From NCBI GenBank assembly GCA_002730875.1, contig PCBI01000013.1, positions 1-64,000 of the forward strand: a stretch of 64,000 nucleotides of DNA, given 5' to 3'. This DNA comes from Spirochaetaceae bacterium (GTDB lineage: Bacteria; Spirochaetota; Leptospiria; Leptospirales; Leptonemataceae). Within the stretch, counting starts at the first letter, position 1, and each line of letters begins with the position of its first letter. Below the pieces are notes generated by a model that was not told where the DNA came from, ran no database searches, and worked only from the letters and a program-made list of their open reading frames with translations. The translations under genes were made by a program, and so were the position numbers. Below, piece after piece: positions 9,068 to 17,321 of this stretch.

Positions 9068-10039
9068 ATGTTTGAATCCTTGAACCAGAAGCTGCAATCG
9101 TTTTTGAACCCGGCCAATAAGAACCCGGTGGCCCGGCATTTTAGAGAACCGCAGTATGTACAGGATAACGAAGAAAGAAGAACCCAGGTGCTCTTTCTGA
9201 AGCTTCTGATGGCCATCGCCAAGCATGACGGCAAGATTGATCCGCAGGAGTTTGAGTTACTCCAGGACTACGCATTTAGCAACGCGCTAAACGAAAGCGA
9301 GTGGAGAGAGATCCAGTTCTACGCGCATGCGAAGATCTCCGACCAGGAACTGGAAAACATGATTCAAACATTGGAAAAGGAAGTGCGCTCCCGGGTCCAG
9401 AAAGAGGAATTCTTGAACGCCATTCGTGATATGATCGAAGCGGACAGTATGCTGGCAGACAAGGAAAGAGAGGTATTCGTATCTCTCCGGGGCCGATTGC
9501 AGGAAGTGGAAACTACTCTTCTGGACAACACTGTAAAAGCGCTGGGCAAGGCCCTGCGAAGTCAAACGCCATCGAGCACCGAACAGAATGCCAGCCTCTA
9601 TTCGCTGAATCCGGTAGCCGCCGTCCTGAAGCAGGAAATCCCCTACGAAGGATTCAACCACGAGATCATTGGGGCTCGTCTGGGACTGATGCTGATTTTA
9701 ATCCATAGCGACAACGAAGTACAAAACAAAGAACTAACGGCATTCGTAGAACTCGCCTCCAAACAACTGGGAAAGCATCCAGAAGATACGCAAGAGCTTG
9801 CTCATAGACTGCTCACCATACCGCCGGAGCACTTTGAGCTGGCCCATCTGGGAAGACTGATGGTAGAAAACCTGAGCGAAGAATCCCGCTTCGAATGGCT
9901 GGTATCGCTGTTTCGCATGGCCTATGCGGACGGATTGTACCACGACGAGGAAGACCGACAATTGCGTTTTATATCTCGCTTTCTCTTGCTCAGCACTCGA
10001 CAGTTCCTGGAAGCCCGGAAGCTGGGCACCGGTAGCTAA
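9068..10039 (+). CDS. TerB-like domain protein
   Basis: 323 residues, mostly helical. Repeated segments resemble the TerB/tellurite-resistance alpha-helical fold, with acidic Asp-Gly motifs: LMAIAKHDGKIDPQEFELL near residue 48, LILIHSDNEVQNKELTAF near 215 and LFRMAYADGLYHDEEDRQL near 290, suggesting two to three TerB-like units. Such proteins are thought to bind metal and to act in stress or membrane-associated complexes. The start at 9068 is preceded by GGAG eight bases upstream; the frame is open further upstream but not conserved-looking. It is divergent from the LEPTEWHN pair. Confidence 0.75.
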   Translation: MFESLNQKLQSFLNPANKNPVARHFREPQYVQDNEERRTQVLFLKLLMAIAKHDGKIDPQEFELLQDYAFSNALNESEWREIQFYAHAKISDQELENMIQTLEKEVRSRVQKEEFLNAIRDMIEADSMLADKEREVFVSLRGRLQEVETTLLDNTVKALGKALRSQTPSSTEQNASLYSLNPVAAVLKQEIPYEGFNHEIIGARLGLMLILIHSDNEVQNKELTAFVELASKQLGKHPEDTQELAHRLLTIPPEHFELAHLGRLMVENLSEESRFEWLVSLFRMAYADGLYHDEEDRQLRFISRFLLLSTRQFLEARKLGTGS

Positions 10040-10144
10040 AGCGCCACCCTTCTCGCCGGGACTGCCCGAAACGACCTGACTTGAAGCCAGGAGCCCGGGC
10101 AGAAATGGATTGAACTTTCTGAGCGGGCCGGTACAATCCAGGTT

Positions 10145-11143
10145 ATGCAGAAGACTCTCATAGGCGCCATTGCCAGCCATGACTCGGTGCGAAAGAACGT
10201 TGAGTTCTCGACCATACTGCGGTTACTTTACGAAAAAGACAAAGGGCTGCTTTCGCAGTTTCATTTCCTGATGACCCGGGGAACCTTTAATCGATGCGTA
10301 CTGGGCAAAGATGTGGGCGACTTTCAGGAAGCCGGGCAGCTCACGGGACTGGAGTCCCCGGTCCGGGACTTTATGATAGAAAACACCACCATCCTTCCAC
10401 GAAATCGCGATGGCGGCGTCATACTGTTGTCCAATCTGCTGGTAAAGAAACGGTGCTCCCTGCTCTGGACCTTTCTCACTCCCACGACCACGCATTGGAT
10501 GAATCCCGAGCTTCTGGCTTTGATTCGACTTTCCGATGTCTGGCGCGCCAAACGACTGCTTAACTTTGGCTCCGTGGAGGAATGGTTCAATCACGAAGCC
10601 CATCGGGACAAAAACCGACGACTGCAACCGGTTCCTCCGGAATTCAAACTGGCCGACGGGACCCTGAAGCGCGCCATTCCCGCAAGCAGCGGAGCCACCA
10701 AGATCGAATTTCCCCGGGATTCACAATCCTACGGTCGCGCAAGCTTTGGCGAAAAGACCATCGCTCTCATTGCGCATGACGAAATGAAGCCCCGAATGAT
10801 CGAATTCTGCGTGGACTTCGAGTTCGAACTGGCGCGATTCAAGCGCATACTGACCACAGGAACCACCGGCAAGAAGATCATGGATGCCACTTCTATGCTC
10901 AAGGACAAAATCGTCCCTTTGAATTCCGGCCCCCTGGGCGGAGACATTGAAATCGCTGTAGAAGTCCTTTTTGATCAGTGCGATGCAATCATTTTCTTTG
11001 TGGATCCGTTGCATCCGCATCCGCACACAGACGATATACGAGTGGTGTTCGCGGCCGCCATGCGAACGCCCACGGTACGTGTGCTGGCCAACGAAATGCA
11101 GGCCCGGGAGTGGATGGATCGCGTTGTGCGAGAGAGCGAATAG
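10145..11143 (+). CDS. Tandem methylglyoxal-synthase-like protein
   Basis: 332 residues, about twice the usual 150 of methylglyoxal synthase (MgsA, which converts dihydroxyacetone phosphate to methylglyoxal). The C-terminal half (about 204-328) is a good MgsA match: IALIAHD, TGTTG at 238-242, SGPLGGD at 261-267, FFVDPL near 284-289 and HPH at 292-294, which include the phosphate-binding loop and the catalytic Asp positions. The N-terminal half (about 4-148) follows the same layout (IGAIASHD, TRGTFNR, LLWTFLTP, ALIRLSDVW) but has lost the GGD and DPL catalytic motifs. It therefore looks like an internal duplication with one dead domain. It lies 105 bp after the TerB gene on the same strand. 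Confidence 0.8.
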   Translation: MQKTLIGAIASHDSVRKNVEFSTILRLLYEKDKGLLSQFHFLMTRGTFNRCVLGKDVGDFQEAGQLTGLESPVRDFMIENTTILPRNRDGGVILLSNLLVKKRCSLLWTFLTPTTTHWMNPELLALIRLSDVWRAKRLLNFGSVEEWFNHEAHRDKNRRLQPVPPEFKLADGTLKRAIPASSGATKIEFPRDSQSYGRASFGEKTIALIAHDEMKPRMIEFCVDFEFELARFKRILTTGTTGKKIMDATSMLKDKIVPLNSGPLGGDIEIAVEVLFDQCDAIIFFVDPLHPHPHTDDIRVVFAAAMRTPTVRVLANEMQAREWMDRVVRESE

Positions 11144-11514
11144 CAGCAAAGTCAATGCAGTCTGTCTGCAACCTGATAAGCGTCCATCGCAACAAGAAGG
11201 AAGACCGGGTTGCGTCATGAAGTCAGACTCGACCCGCCAATATTTAGCTTTACAATACGGAGCCGGAAGTTACGTTCCCACTCCATGTCTTCCCGGTTCC
11301 TTCGATTCTTTATAATTGCCCCGGCCGTAGGAGCCACCGGTTACTACAGCGTTTTGCTCATGAATGAGGCAATAGACAGCGAAAAAAGATGCGGCAATCG
11401 TGATGACTCAGACTGCCAGGTCTGGACGGGCCGGCCTGATGTTTTTTTGTATAACTTTTATTGATTTTCATTAGTTTCTTCGTTACCTTCTCCGCATGAC
11501 CGTCAGGAGGTAAG
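11144..11514 (+). other. 371-bp gap, possible mini-ORF
   Basis: No gene is well supported. An ATG at 11285 opens a 60-codon frame with a hydrophobic N-terminus (RFLRFFIIAPAVGATGYY), which might be a small membrane or lipoprotein-like peptide, but it has no ribosome binding site. A possible terminator lies at 11417-11448 inside this frame. Confidence 0.3.
11417..11448 (+). terminator. Possible rho-independent terminator
   Basis: A six-base stem CAGGTC/GGCCTG (one G-T wobble) with a ten-base loop is followed by AT and then seven T residues. It lies upstream of the membrane protein gene at 11515. The stem is short, so support is moderate. Confidence 0.35.
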
Positions 11515-11985
11515 ATGCTAACAGTTCTAAATACGATTGTAGCGGGTTTGATCGCAACACTCGGTATGTCCGCGGTGATGTACGGTATACATGCTACCGG
11601 TTTGACCAATGCAGACATGGTCCGGGCTCTGGGAAGTCTCATCACAAAGGGCAAGCAGAAAGCCATGAGCGCAGGCTTCATCGCTCATCTGATCTCAGGC
11701 ATTATGTTCGCCTTCCCGTATGCTATAATAATCAGCGCTTTTACACAGACAGCCATTTCCAGTCCACTGACCCTTGGAGCCCTGTTGGGGCTCTTTCATG
11801 GATTCGTTTTTAGTTTTATGATGATTGCCCTTGTGGCCGAAAACCATCCGCTGGAAGAATACCGGAGTGCGGGCGTTTCCGTAGCCGTGGCGCACATTCT
11901 GGGACACATCGCCTATGGAGTTCTGGTCGGTATGATGGTTTATGCGCTACCCATTAGCTACGGATTTCAACTGAACGTCAAATAG
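11515..11985 (+). CDS. Four-helix membrane protein, unknown
   Basis: 156 residues with four hydrophobic segments (about 3-25, 53-75, 84-106 and 121-145), so an inner-membrane protein. I do not recognise a specific family; it resembles small conserved membrane proteins of unknown role. The AGGAGG four bases before the ATG fixes the start. It is convergent with the metallo-beta-lactamase gene. Confidence 0.7.
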   Translation: MLTVLNTIVAGLIATLGMSAVMYGIHATGLTNADMVRALGSLITKGKQKAMSAGFIAHLISGIMFAFPYAIIISAFTQTAISSPLTLGALLGLFHGFVFSFMMIALVAENHPLEEYRSAGVSVAVAHILGHIAYGVLVGMMVYALPISYGFQLNVK

Positions 11986-12044
11986 TCAGGGCCAGGAACG
12001 TCCCGCAAATGGGCCCCCGAGCCGGAGCCCGCAAAACCGGACGT

Positions 12045-12971
12045 CTAACGCTCATGGCCATAGATTACCCTAACTTGCGGGTATGTCTGTGCGAATTCGA
12101 TGAGTGCGAGTAAGCTGCTCCGCGCCTGGTCACGATTATCTATCCAGCCCGGCTCGATCCCATTTTCGAAGCCCACCCTGGTGTGCGAAGCATCGCCGGT
12201 GAGGAGCGTCGGCCCGGACGGTGTGCGAATCAAATAAGAAAGATGAGCCCCGGAATGGCCCGGAGTGGAAATGGCCCACAGGCTGCCATCCCCAAAAATA
12301 TCCAGGCAGTTACCGAGAATCGGCATGTTCTGACCGGCATTTGGATTGAGTTCACTTAGTTTCTTCACGTTGGCCAGATGATCTCCTTGATACAGCATCC
12401 AATAGTTAATGTATTCCTCTCCGGAGGCCACGAAAAACTCCAGAGGGCCGATATCAGGCTCCGAAACCAACGCCGGCACGCCCGATGTATGATCTCCATG
12501 CAAATGCGTAAAGAACACTCCCTTTAATCGCTGCTTTCGGTTACCCGTAGCCAGTTGCGACAGAATATCCGTCCCCGGTTTTTGTCTGGAGCTCACTATG
12601 TAGCTACTGGCCAACAGGCCCCGCACATTGCCTTCTTTTCCTTCGCCAAAGGAATCGTCCAGTCCTGAATCGATCAAGTAGCAGCCATAATCCCGGTGAC
12701 AGAACCAGAATGCGTAAACATCAACAAAGGTTGTCTTACCTTCGAAGAATTCTACAGCCCGATCCGCATTTAGCATTCCCGTAACAGGCACTTCCACCTC
12801 ACCGGTATGCAGCACTTCAAACTCGGAAATGGGTGTTGAGCCCTGCAAGACCTGCTCCCAGCTGCGATAGACGTGGCCTGACATGGGAAACCTGGAGGGC
12901 TCCCTATCCGGCTCCCCGATGGAGATGCAGTTTAATATTAGAAGTAGCGGTAAAGCGGCGTAATTTCTCAT
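12045..12971 (-). CDS. Metallo-beta-lactamase fold lipoprotein
   Basis: 308 residues. A short N-terminal hydrophobic stretch ends in LILNC (Cys15), a plausible spirochaete-style lipobox, so probably a periplasmic lipoprotein. The metal site is intact: THLHGDH at 155-161 (HxHxDH), then TPGHSGAH, LLTGDASH and the final YGHER at the C-terminus. This arrangement is that of lactonase/glyoxalase II-like hydrolases; the substrate is unknown. AGGAGG lies seven bases before the ATG. The upstream region holds several palindromes and the neighbouring Crp/Fnr gene, so regulated expression is likely. Confidence 0.85.
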   Translation of the reverse strand: MRNYAALPLLLILNCISIGEPDREPSRFPMSGHVYRSWEQVLQGSTPISEFEVLHTGEVEVPVTGMLNADRAVEFFEGKTTFVDVYAFWFCHRDYGCYLIDSGLDDSFGEGKEGNVRGLLASSYIVSSRQKPGTDILSQLATGNRKQRLKGVFFTHLHGDHTSGVPALVSEPDIGPLEFFVASGEEYINYWMLYQGDHLANVKKLSELNPNAGQNMPILGNCLDIFGDGSLWAISTPGHSGAHLSYLIRTPSGPTLLTGDASHTRVGFENGIEPGWIDNRDQARSSLLALIEFAQTYPQVRVIYGHER

Positions 12972-12984
12972 AATAGATCCTCCT

Positions 12985-12998
12985 GGTAGCTAGCTACC
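12985..12998. promoter_or_regulatory. 14-bp palindrome at the MBL gene leader
   Basis: A perfect palindrome, GGTAGC TAGCTACC, sits directly upstream of the ribosome binding site of the metallo-beta-lactamase gene. It could be an operator or an mRNA structure near the ribosome site. A looser inverted repeat, GCACAT...ATGTGC, follows at 13021-13045. Confidence 0.45.
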
Positions 12999-13063
12999 CT
13001 GCGTTATGGTTGGCAATATAGCACATCATGGCTGGATGTATGTGCTTCAGGGTACTCGGCGTT

Positions 13064-13077
13064 GTGACTTTTGTCAC
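13064..13077. promoter_or_regulatory. Crp/Fnr-like operator GTGAC-N4-GTCAC
   Basis: The perfect dyad GTGAC-TTTT-GTCAC matches the general Crp/Fnr half-site TGTGA. It lies between the end of the Crp/Fnr regulator gene and the metallo-beta-lactamase gene, about 93 bp before the latter's start, a suitable place for a regulator site. Confidence 0.5.
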
Positions 13078-13100
13078 CGGCAGCCCGTGCCGGCGCCGGA

Positions 13101-13823
13101 CTATAGCTCGGCCCTTAATGCCTGTGGATCTTTGACTTCAATCAGGCCTGGAGAATCCGGATGAGTGGCAAGCCATCCACTTTCTCTTAACTTCTTCAAG
13201 CTTCTACTAACTACTTCCCTGGATGTCGCAATACTATCTGCCAGTTCCTGCTGGGTAATGCGAGCCACAGTGGCCCTGTCCGGATTACCGGTAATCTTCA
13301 ATATATGGCGAACCAGGCGTTTGTAGACATCATCAAAGGCCATGCTGCGGAGCTCCTCCATTACGCCGTATACACGATAGGCGCACTGACGGGCCAGTTC
13401 CAGGGCCAGGATCGGATCCACGGAGGCGCAGCGATTCAATGTTTCGTCGCCAATCAAGAGTGCGGAGACCGGTTGGATCGTTTCCACTGTAAGATCCACA
13501 GGACCTCCCAGACAGGCCACAAGCCCGATCACTTCTCCCCTGGAAAAGTGACGCACAACCATTCGTCGGCCATCGGACGAATCCAAAAGCATTCTCCCTT
13601 CCCCGGATTCCACTATGAGCATTTTCGATTTGTCCCCGGGTCGATAGATCACCGTGTTCGACGGCAGATCAACAAACAGTGCATCCGAAAGAAGGCGCTT
13701 GAGCGAATCTTCCCTTACGGCTGATAAGAACGTAGCGCCGGCAAGCTTAAGCGCCCGAAGCATGGTTTCGTCGGAAGATCTAGATTCGCCTGCATTCATC
13801 CCGCTACTGCCAGAAACGTTCAT
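13101..13823 (-). CDS. Crp/Fnr family transcription regulator
   Basis: 240 residues. The N-terminal cyclic-nucleotide-binding fold (about 40-140) has VIYRPGDKSKMLIVESGEGRM and HFSRGEVIGLVACLGG. The C-terminal winged helix (about 175-230) has the recognition region ITQQELADSIATSREVVSRSLKKL. No N-terminal cysteine cluster is seen, so it is not an oxygen-sensing Fnr proper. The true start is uncertain because several in-frame Met codons are possible in the first 21 residues and the AGGGA at 13823 is too close to the ATG. It likely controls the adjacent metallo-beta-lactamase gene through the GTGAC-N4-GTCAC site. Confidence 0.88.
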   Translation of the reverse strand: MNVSGSSGMNAGESRSSDETMLRALKLAGATFLSAVREDSLKRLLSDALFVDLPSNTVIYRPGDKSKMLIVESGEGRMLLDSSDGRRMVVRHFSRGEVIGLVACLGGPVDLTVETIQPVSALLIGDETLNRCASVDPILALELARQCAYRVYGVMEELRSMAFDDVYKRLVRHILKITGNPDRATVARITQQELADSIATSREVVSRSLKKLRESGWLATHPDSPGLIEVKDPQALRAEL

Positions 13824-13966
13824 TCCCTACCATCCAGCATAGATCGTAACTGTCAACGGCAGAAAACAGTGGCCTGCGCGAAGCCAATCCGCTAGCTTGT
13901 CTGCAAAACACGGCTCTGTCCGGTCCTGTCGGCGAATGCCAGATCGACACCGGGTTCAAAAAAACT

Positions 13967-14356
13967 ATGAAGCTGATACTGCAACTGGCCGCAATCTATA
14001 ACATCATCTGGGGCGCCTATGTGGTGCTCTTTCCCATGCATTTCTTCTCTGCTCTTGGCATGGAACCGATAAATCATGTGGCCATCTGGCAGGGCATGGG
14101 AATGGTCATCGGAGTGTACGGCGTGGCCTACTGGCTGGCCTCCTACGATCCGATCCGACACTGGCCTATTGTAGCCGTGGGACTTCTGGGTAAGCTCCTG
14201 GGCCCGCTGGGTTATGCCTATAATGCCCTTACGGGCACCATCGATCCCGCTTTTGGATTTACACTTTTGACAAACGATTTGATCTGGTGGATTCCCTTTC
14301 TCTACATTCTGAATCAGGCAAGGAAAGCAAAATGGCCGCTAACGGAAAGATCATGA
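13967..14356 (+). CDS. Small conserved membrane protein
   Basis: 129 residues with four hydrophobic segments (starting LILQLAAIYNIIWGAYVVLF). It resembles small uncharacterised DoxX-neighbouring membrane proteins. No clear ribosome binding site is seen before the ATG. It overlaps the next gene by an ATGA, so the two are co-translated and probably work together in the inner membrane. It is divergent from the Crp/Fnr gene. Function unknown. Confidence 0.65.
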   Translation: MKLILQLAAIYNIIWGAYVVLFPMHFFSALGMEPINHVAIWQGMGMVIGVYGVAYWLASYDPIRHWPIVAVGLLGKLLGPLGYAYNALTGTIDPAFGFTLLTNDLIWWIPFLYILNQARKAKWPLTERS

Positions 14357-14724
14357 AGTTACTACGGTATGCGCTGGGCGGTTTTTATATCGTTGCCGGA
14401 GTAAACCATTTCGTCAGCCCGGAATTCTACATCCCGCTGATCCCGCCTTACTTTCCGTACCCCGAAATCATTAACATAGTGGCCGGCATCGCCGAGATTG
14501 TGCTCGGGGCGATGGTGTTTTATCAAAAAACGCTTCGCCTGGCCTGCTATGCCATTATCGCAATGCTCATCGCTTTTATTCCGGCGCATGTCTATTTCAT
14601 TCAGATTGATTCCTGTATTGAGGGCGGACTTTGCACGCCACAGTGGTTGGGATGGGTTAGACTTGTGGTGATCCATCCGATCCTGATTCTATGGGCCTAC
14701 GGCGTTTCGAAGCTGCGTGCTTAG
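14353..14724 (+). CDS. DoxX-like membrane protein
   Basis: 123 residues from the ATG coupled to the upstream stop (ATGA); an alternative start is the ATG at 14332, which has AAGGA seven bases upstream. Four transmembrane segments begin LLRYALGGFYIVAGVNHFVSP, a signature of the DoxX/DoxD family, and continue with IAEIVLGAMVFY. A small Cys-containing loop (DSCIEGGLCTPQW) precedes the last helix. DoxX proteins are linked to thiol and oxidative stress, but the exact role is unclear. Confidence 0.75.
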   Translation: MKLLRYALGGFYIVAGVNHFVSPEFYIPLIPPYFPYPEIINIVAGIAEIVLGAMVFYQKTLRLACYAIIAMLIAFIPAHVYFIQIDSCIEGGLCTPQWLGWVRLVVIHPILILWAYGVSKLRA

Positions 14725-14941
14725 AGCGATGGCTTCGCCAAATAACGCCCCGGTCATTGCAGAAGCCATGCGGAGAAATGATAGCCAGGGCACGAGACAG
14801 AAACGGAATCGTCACAATTACCTCTCGGCCCCGGGGAATTTGAGCTTGAATAGATATCCATGATGGCTACGATCTGCGTCAAATTCGCAGGAGATTTCCA
14901 TGTTTCGCTTTGAGCACAGACCCTTCGTAGGGAAGTTCACC

Positions 14942-15376
14942 ATGAAAAAGGCTTTCGTCGCCACAACGACTCTACTCCTTCTTCTGATGGTCGGTTCGTT
15001 ACCGGCGGAGAAGCAAGACAATCGCTGCCGGGAAAACCAGAGACCGGAGCTACAAACTCTTTTTGAGTCCGGCGAGGTCCAGAACGCGCCAAATCCTTTT
15101 GCCATCGGCGCCACAGCGCCTATTGATCTTACCCCGGAGATGCGCCCGCAATACAACAAAGCAGCCCTGGAAGCCGAATACGAAGGCGTAGTAGTACTGG
15201 AATTGGTCATCGCCCGCACCGGGGATGTTTTACGGGCCTGCGTTGTGAAAGGAGATCCCCATGGACTGGCCGTTAATGCCGCAGAACTTTATCTAACCAA
15301 GAAATTCAAGCCATCGTATCTTGCGGGAAAGCCCATCACCATTAAGCAGTTTATCCCGGTTCGTTTCGAATATTGA
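14942..15376 (+). CDS. TonB C-terminal-like periplasmic protein
   Basis: 144 residues. The start at Met 14942 (MKKAFVATTTLLLLLMVGSLPA) gives a classical signal peptide; AGGGAAG lies six bases upstream. The frame extends further upstream to 14900 but that would bury the signal peptide. The mature C-terminal part (EYEGVVVLELVIARTGDVLRACVVKGDP to FIPVRFEY) resembles the TonB C-terminal domain that contacts outer-membrane receptors. There is no long Pro-rich spacer, so it is a TonB-like periplasmic domain rather than full TonB. Confidence 0.75.
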   Translation: MKKAFVATTTLLLLLMVGSLPAEKQDNRCRENQRPELQTLFESGEVQNAPNPFAIGATAPIDLTPEMRPQYNKAALEAEYEGVVVLELVIARTGDVLRACVVKGDPHGLAVNAAELYLTKKFKPSYLAGKPITIKQFIPVRFEY

Positions 15377-15439
15377 GACGAACCTGGCCAGTGAATGCGA
15401 ATTCGTCTTATCGATTCGCCGCTGCATTGATAGGCGGGC

Positions 15440-16543
15440 TCACGACTGCGGCCAGGCGCTGCCGGCCAGAGCTACATCCTGGATGGCCTGACGAAAGTGA
15501 TGTCCGTTCAAAAGCACCGCCGATACATGCCCCCCGGAGAGCACTCGCAGGTTCGAACCAACCCAGTGCTGGTGCAAGGCCTGAACTGAACGAAAGGGAA
15601 CGTAAGCGTCCTGGTTCGCGCCCACAAGAATCGCTCTTTCAGGAGCCCGGGGAGCCTGGTAGTTTCGCAAATCGGCCACTGCCATGAGACGGTAAAGCTT
15701 TCGTTTAGCGGCTGCCGGGTTTGAACGCTCCTGGTTGACCTGACCTTCGCTTACCATGCTTCTTGCTCCGACGGATGATTCCGGGGAGCCGGTGGTAGAG
15801 TCCGTTTCGCCAAAATACTCAAAGAGCTCCGGCGCCAGCGCTTCCCAATCTACACGATTGGACAATGCTCCGTAGGCGAAGGCCGGTCCCGGCCCCACCG
15901 GCGCTATACAGGCGGCTACCGATACAGGACGTGGGCAAACGGCGGCCACCGAAGCGGCCATGGAGCCTCCCATACTGATTCCGGTCACACCGGTGTTTTG
16001 GTAACCCAGTCCATCCAGCCAGGAAAGTAATGACAGGCCTTCCAGGATCGTTGCTTGATTCATCTTGAATTGATCGCTGACTGTGGGAATCACGAAATCT
16101 TTCTGCGACGCGGGGCGACGGTTTCCGTAGTAAGGATTCTCCAGTATAATGGAAGCTATTCCTTTTCGCGCCAGCGGTTCAGCAATAAGGAGCCGACGGG
16201 GAAACATTGTTTCGTCTCCCGTTGCCGCAAAGTGGATGAATACCGGGAAATCGGTGGCTACTTTACCCGCAGGCACGGAAGGCAGGATCATTTCGATCCG
16301 CGCTTTTCTGGACTCTTCGGGAAGGAATCCTGCCGGACTGAGGAATTCCGCCTGCCTGCGAACGAATCCGGAGCCCTTGTCCTCTCCGGTAATCGACACT
16401 CGTGCCGGCCCCACATCAGGACTTAGTGGCAGACGGCGAAGGAAGTCCACATCGCCGAGGCCACCGGAAAAAAACAATGTGGGACTGGCCAACTGCGAAA
16501 CAAGATGGTCCAATCCGTTCCAGATTTTCTTAACCTCTATCAT
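15440..16543 (-). CDS. Alpha/beta hydrolase (ABHD18-like)
   Basis: 367 residues. The nucleophile elbow is GISMGGS with Ser190; Asp312 (GANQDAYVP) and His339 (SGGHVSA) complete a catalytic triad in the expected order. The upstream strand ENPYYGNRRP is typical of the ABHD18-like hydrolases, whose substrates are not well defined. A Ser/Glu-rich stretch at about 246-280 interrupts the cap region. The start is supported by GGGAGG before the ATG. No signal peptide is seen, so it is likely cytosolic. Confidence 0.82.
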   Translation of the reverse strand: MIEVKKIWNGLDHLVSQLASPTLFFSGGLGDVDFLRRLPLSPDVGPARVSITGEDKGSGFVRRQAEFLSPAGFLPEESRKARIEMILPSVPAGKVATDFPVFIHFAATGDETMFPRRLLIAEPLARKGIASIILENPYYGNRRPASQKDFVIPTVSDQFKMNQATILEGLSLLSWLDGLGYQNTGVTGISMGGSMAASVAAVCPRPVSVAACIAPVGPGPAFAYGALSNRVDWEALAPELFEYFGETDSTTGSPESSVGARSMVSEGQVNQERSNPAAAKRKLYRLMAVADLRNYQAPRAPERAILVGANQDAYVPFRSVQALHQHWVGSNLRVLSGGHVSAVLLNGHHFRQAIQDVALAGSAWPQS

Positions 16544-16645
16544 CTTTTCCTCCCGGAAGCGATTGGCTGTCTCTTCCTAACCTATCTGTCCAGTCCATTG
16601 CTGCCTCTCACATCTTGGCCCGGCGCCGACTTCGTATCGCACGAT

Positions 16646-17125
16646 TCACCTTCTGTTCATTTGAAAAACCTGGAATTGAGCAGTGGAACGAGCCACCATC
16701 TTTCCCCTTTCATCGCTGGCAAGAGCTTCCATGATCAGGTTCGTTCGACTACGACTGATGACCGAAGCGGTAACAAAGAGTCGTTTGCCGGGTGCGATGC
16801 CCCGAATATAGTCCAGATTCATGGAAAGAGTCACCGCCGCTCCACCCGTTACCAGCAGCGAAAGCGGTCCCATTGTATTGTCAATGGCCGCAGCGATCAT
16901 TCCGCCCTGCATGCGATGCATGGGATTGGAGTAATCCTGCTTCACCGGAAACGATGCGCGAAGGCTCTTCCCGGGTGTGTAGCACTCGATCCTACCTTCC
17001 ATCATCCTGAATACAGGGGGCGGCACTTCCATCCCCAGGGATTCTGCATCCGGAGCCGCCTGCTTCAGCTGCTGGAGTATTTGCTGCTCGTCTACGATTG
17101 CGTTTTCTTCCTGTGCTACTACCAT
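16646..17125 (-). CDS. PaaI-like hotdog thioesterase
   Basis: 159 residues from the ATG at 17125, chosen because GGAGG lies eight bases upstream; longer starts at 17146 and a TTG at 17185 would overlap the palindromic operator. The hotdog core has NPMHRMQGGMIAAAIDNTMGPL, the pattern of PaaI/DUF4442-type acyl-CoA thioesterases (about 75-155), with TLSMNLDYIRGI as the following strand. It is divergent from a TetR regulator, the usual pairing for fatty-acid-responsive control. The acyl-CoA substrate is inferred. Confidence 0.8.
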   Translation of the reverse strand: MVVAQEENAIVDEQQILQQLKQAAPDAESLGMEVPPPVFRMMEGRIECYTPGKSLRASFPVKQDYSNPMHRMQGGMIAAAIDNTMGPLSLLVTGGAAVTLSMNLDYIRGIAPGKRLFVTASVISRSRTNLIMEALASDERGKMVARSTAQFQVFQMNRR

Positions 17126-17173
17126 CCTTTCTGCCTCCGTTGCCATTTCTAGTTCGAGCAGGCCGTTCCGTTC

Positions 17174-17207
17174 GTAATATTGCAATATTGCCTTTTTGCA
17201 ATATTAC
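17174..17207. promoter_or_regulatory. Operator: 12-bp inverted repeat
   Basis: The arms GTAATATTGCAA and TTGCAATATTAC are perfect complements, separated by ten bases. The site lies about 50 bases upstream of the thioesterase start, probably over its promoter. A TetR dimer or another regulator could bind here. Confidence 0.6.
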
Positions 17208-17220
17208 GGCACCCAGCCCC

Positions 17221-17241
17221 GATGTTAATATCATTAACATC
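17221..17241. promoter_or_regulatory. Operator: GATGTTAAT-N3-ATTAACATC
   Basis: Perfect 9-bp arms with a three-base centre, in the region between the thioesterase and the TetR gene. Length and symmetry suit a TetR-family dimer. Confidence 0.65.
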
Positions 17242-17260
17242 GCCATTCGAACTTAATCCC

Positions 17261-17283
17261 AAATGTTAATAACGACAACATTT
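17261..17283. promoter_or_regulatory. Operator half-site pair AAATGTT/AACATTT
   Basis: Seven-base arms with a nine-base spacer, about 40 bases before the TetR ATG. The left arm continues as ATGTTAAT, the same half-site as in the palindrome at 17221-17241, which suggests one regulator binds both and that the TetR gene is autoregulated. Confidence 0.5.
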
Positions 17284-17321
17284 TTTATTGGCAATCCGAG
17301 GAAAAGGGCCGAGGTTGATCC

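Noticed and set aside
11285..11467. Small membrane or lipoprotein gene
   Set aside because: The hydrophobic N-terminus is tempting, but there is no ribosome site and a likely terminator lies inside the frame.
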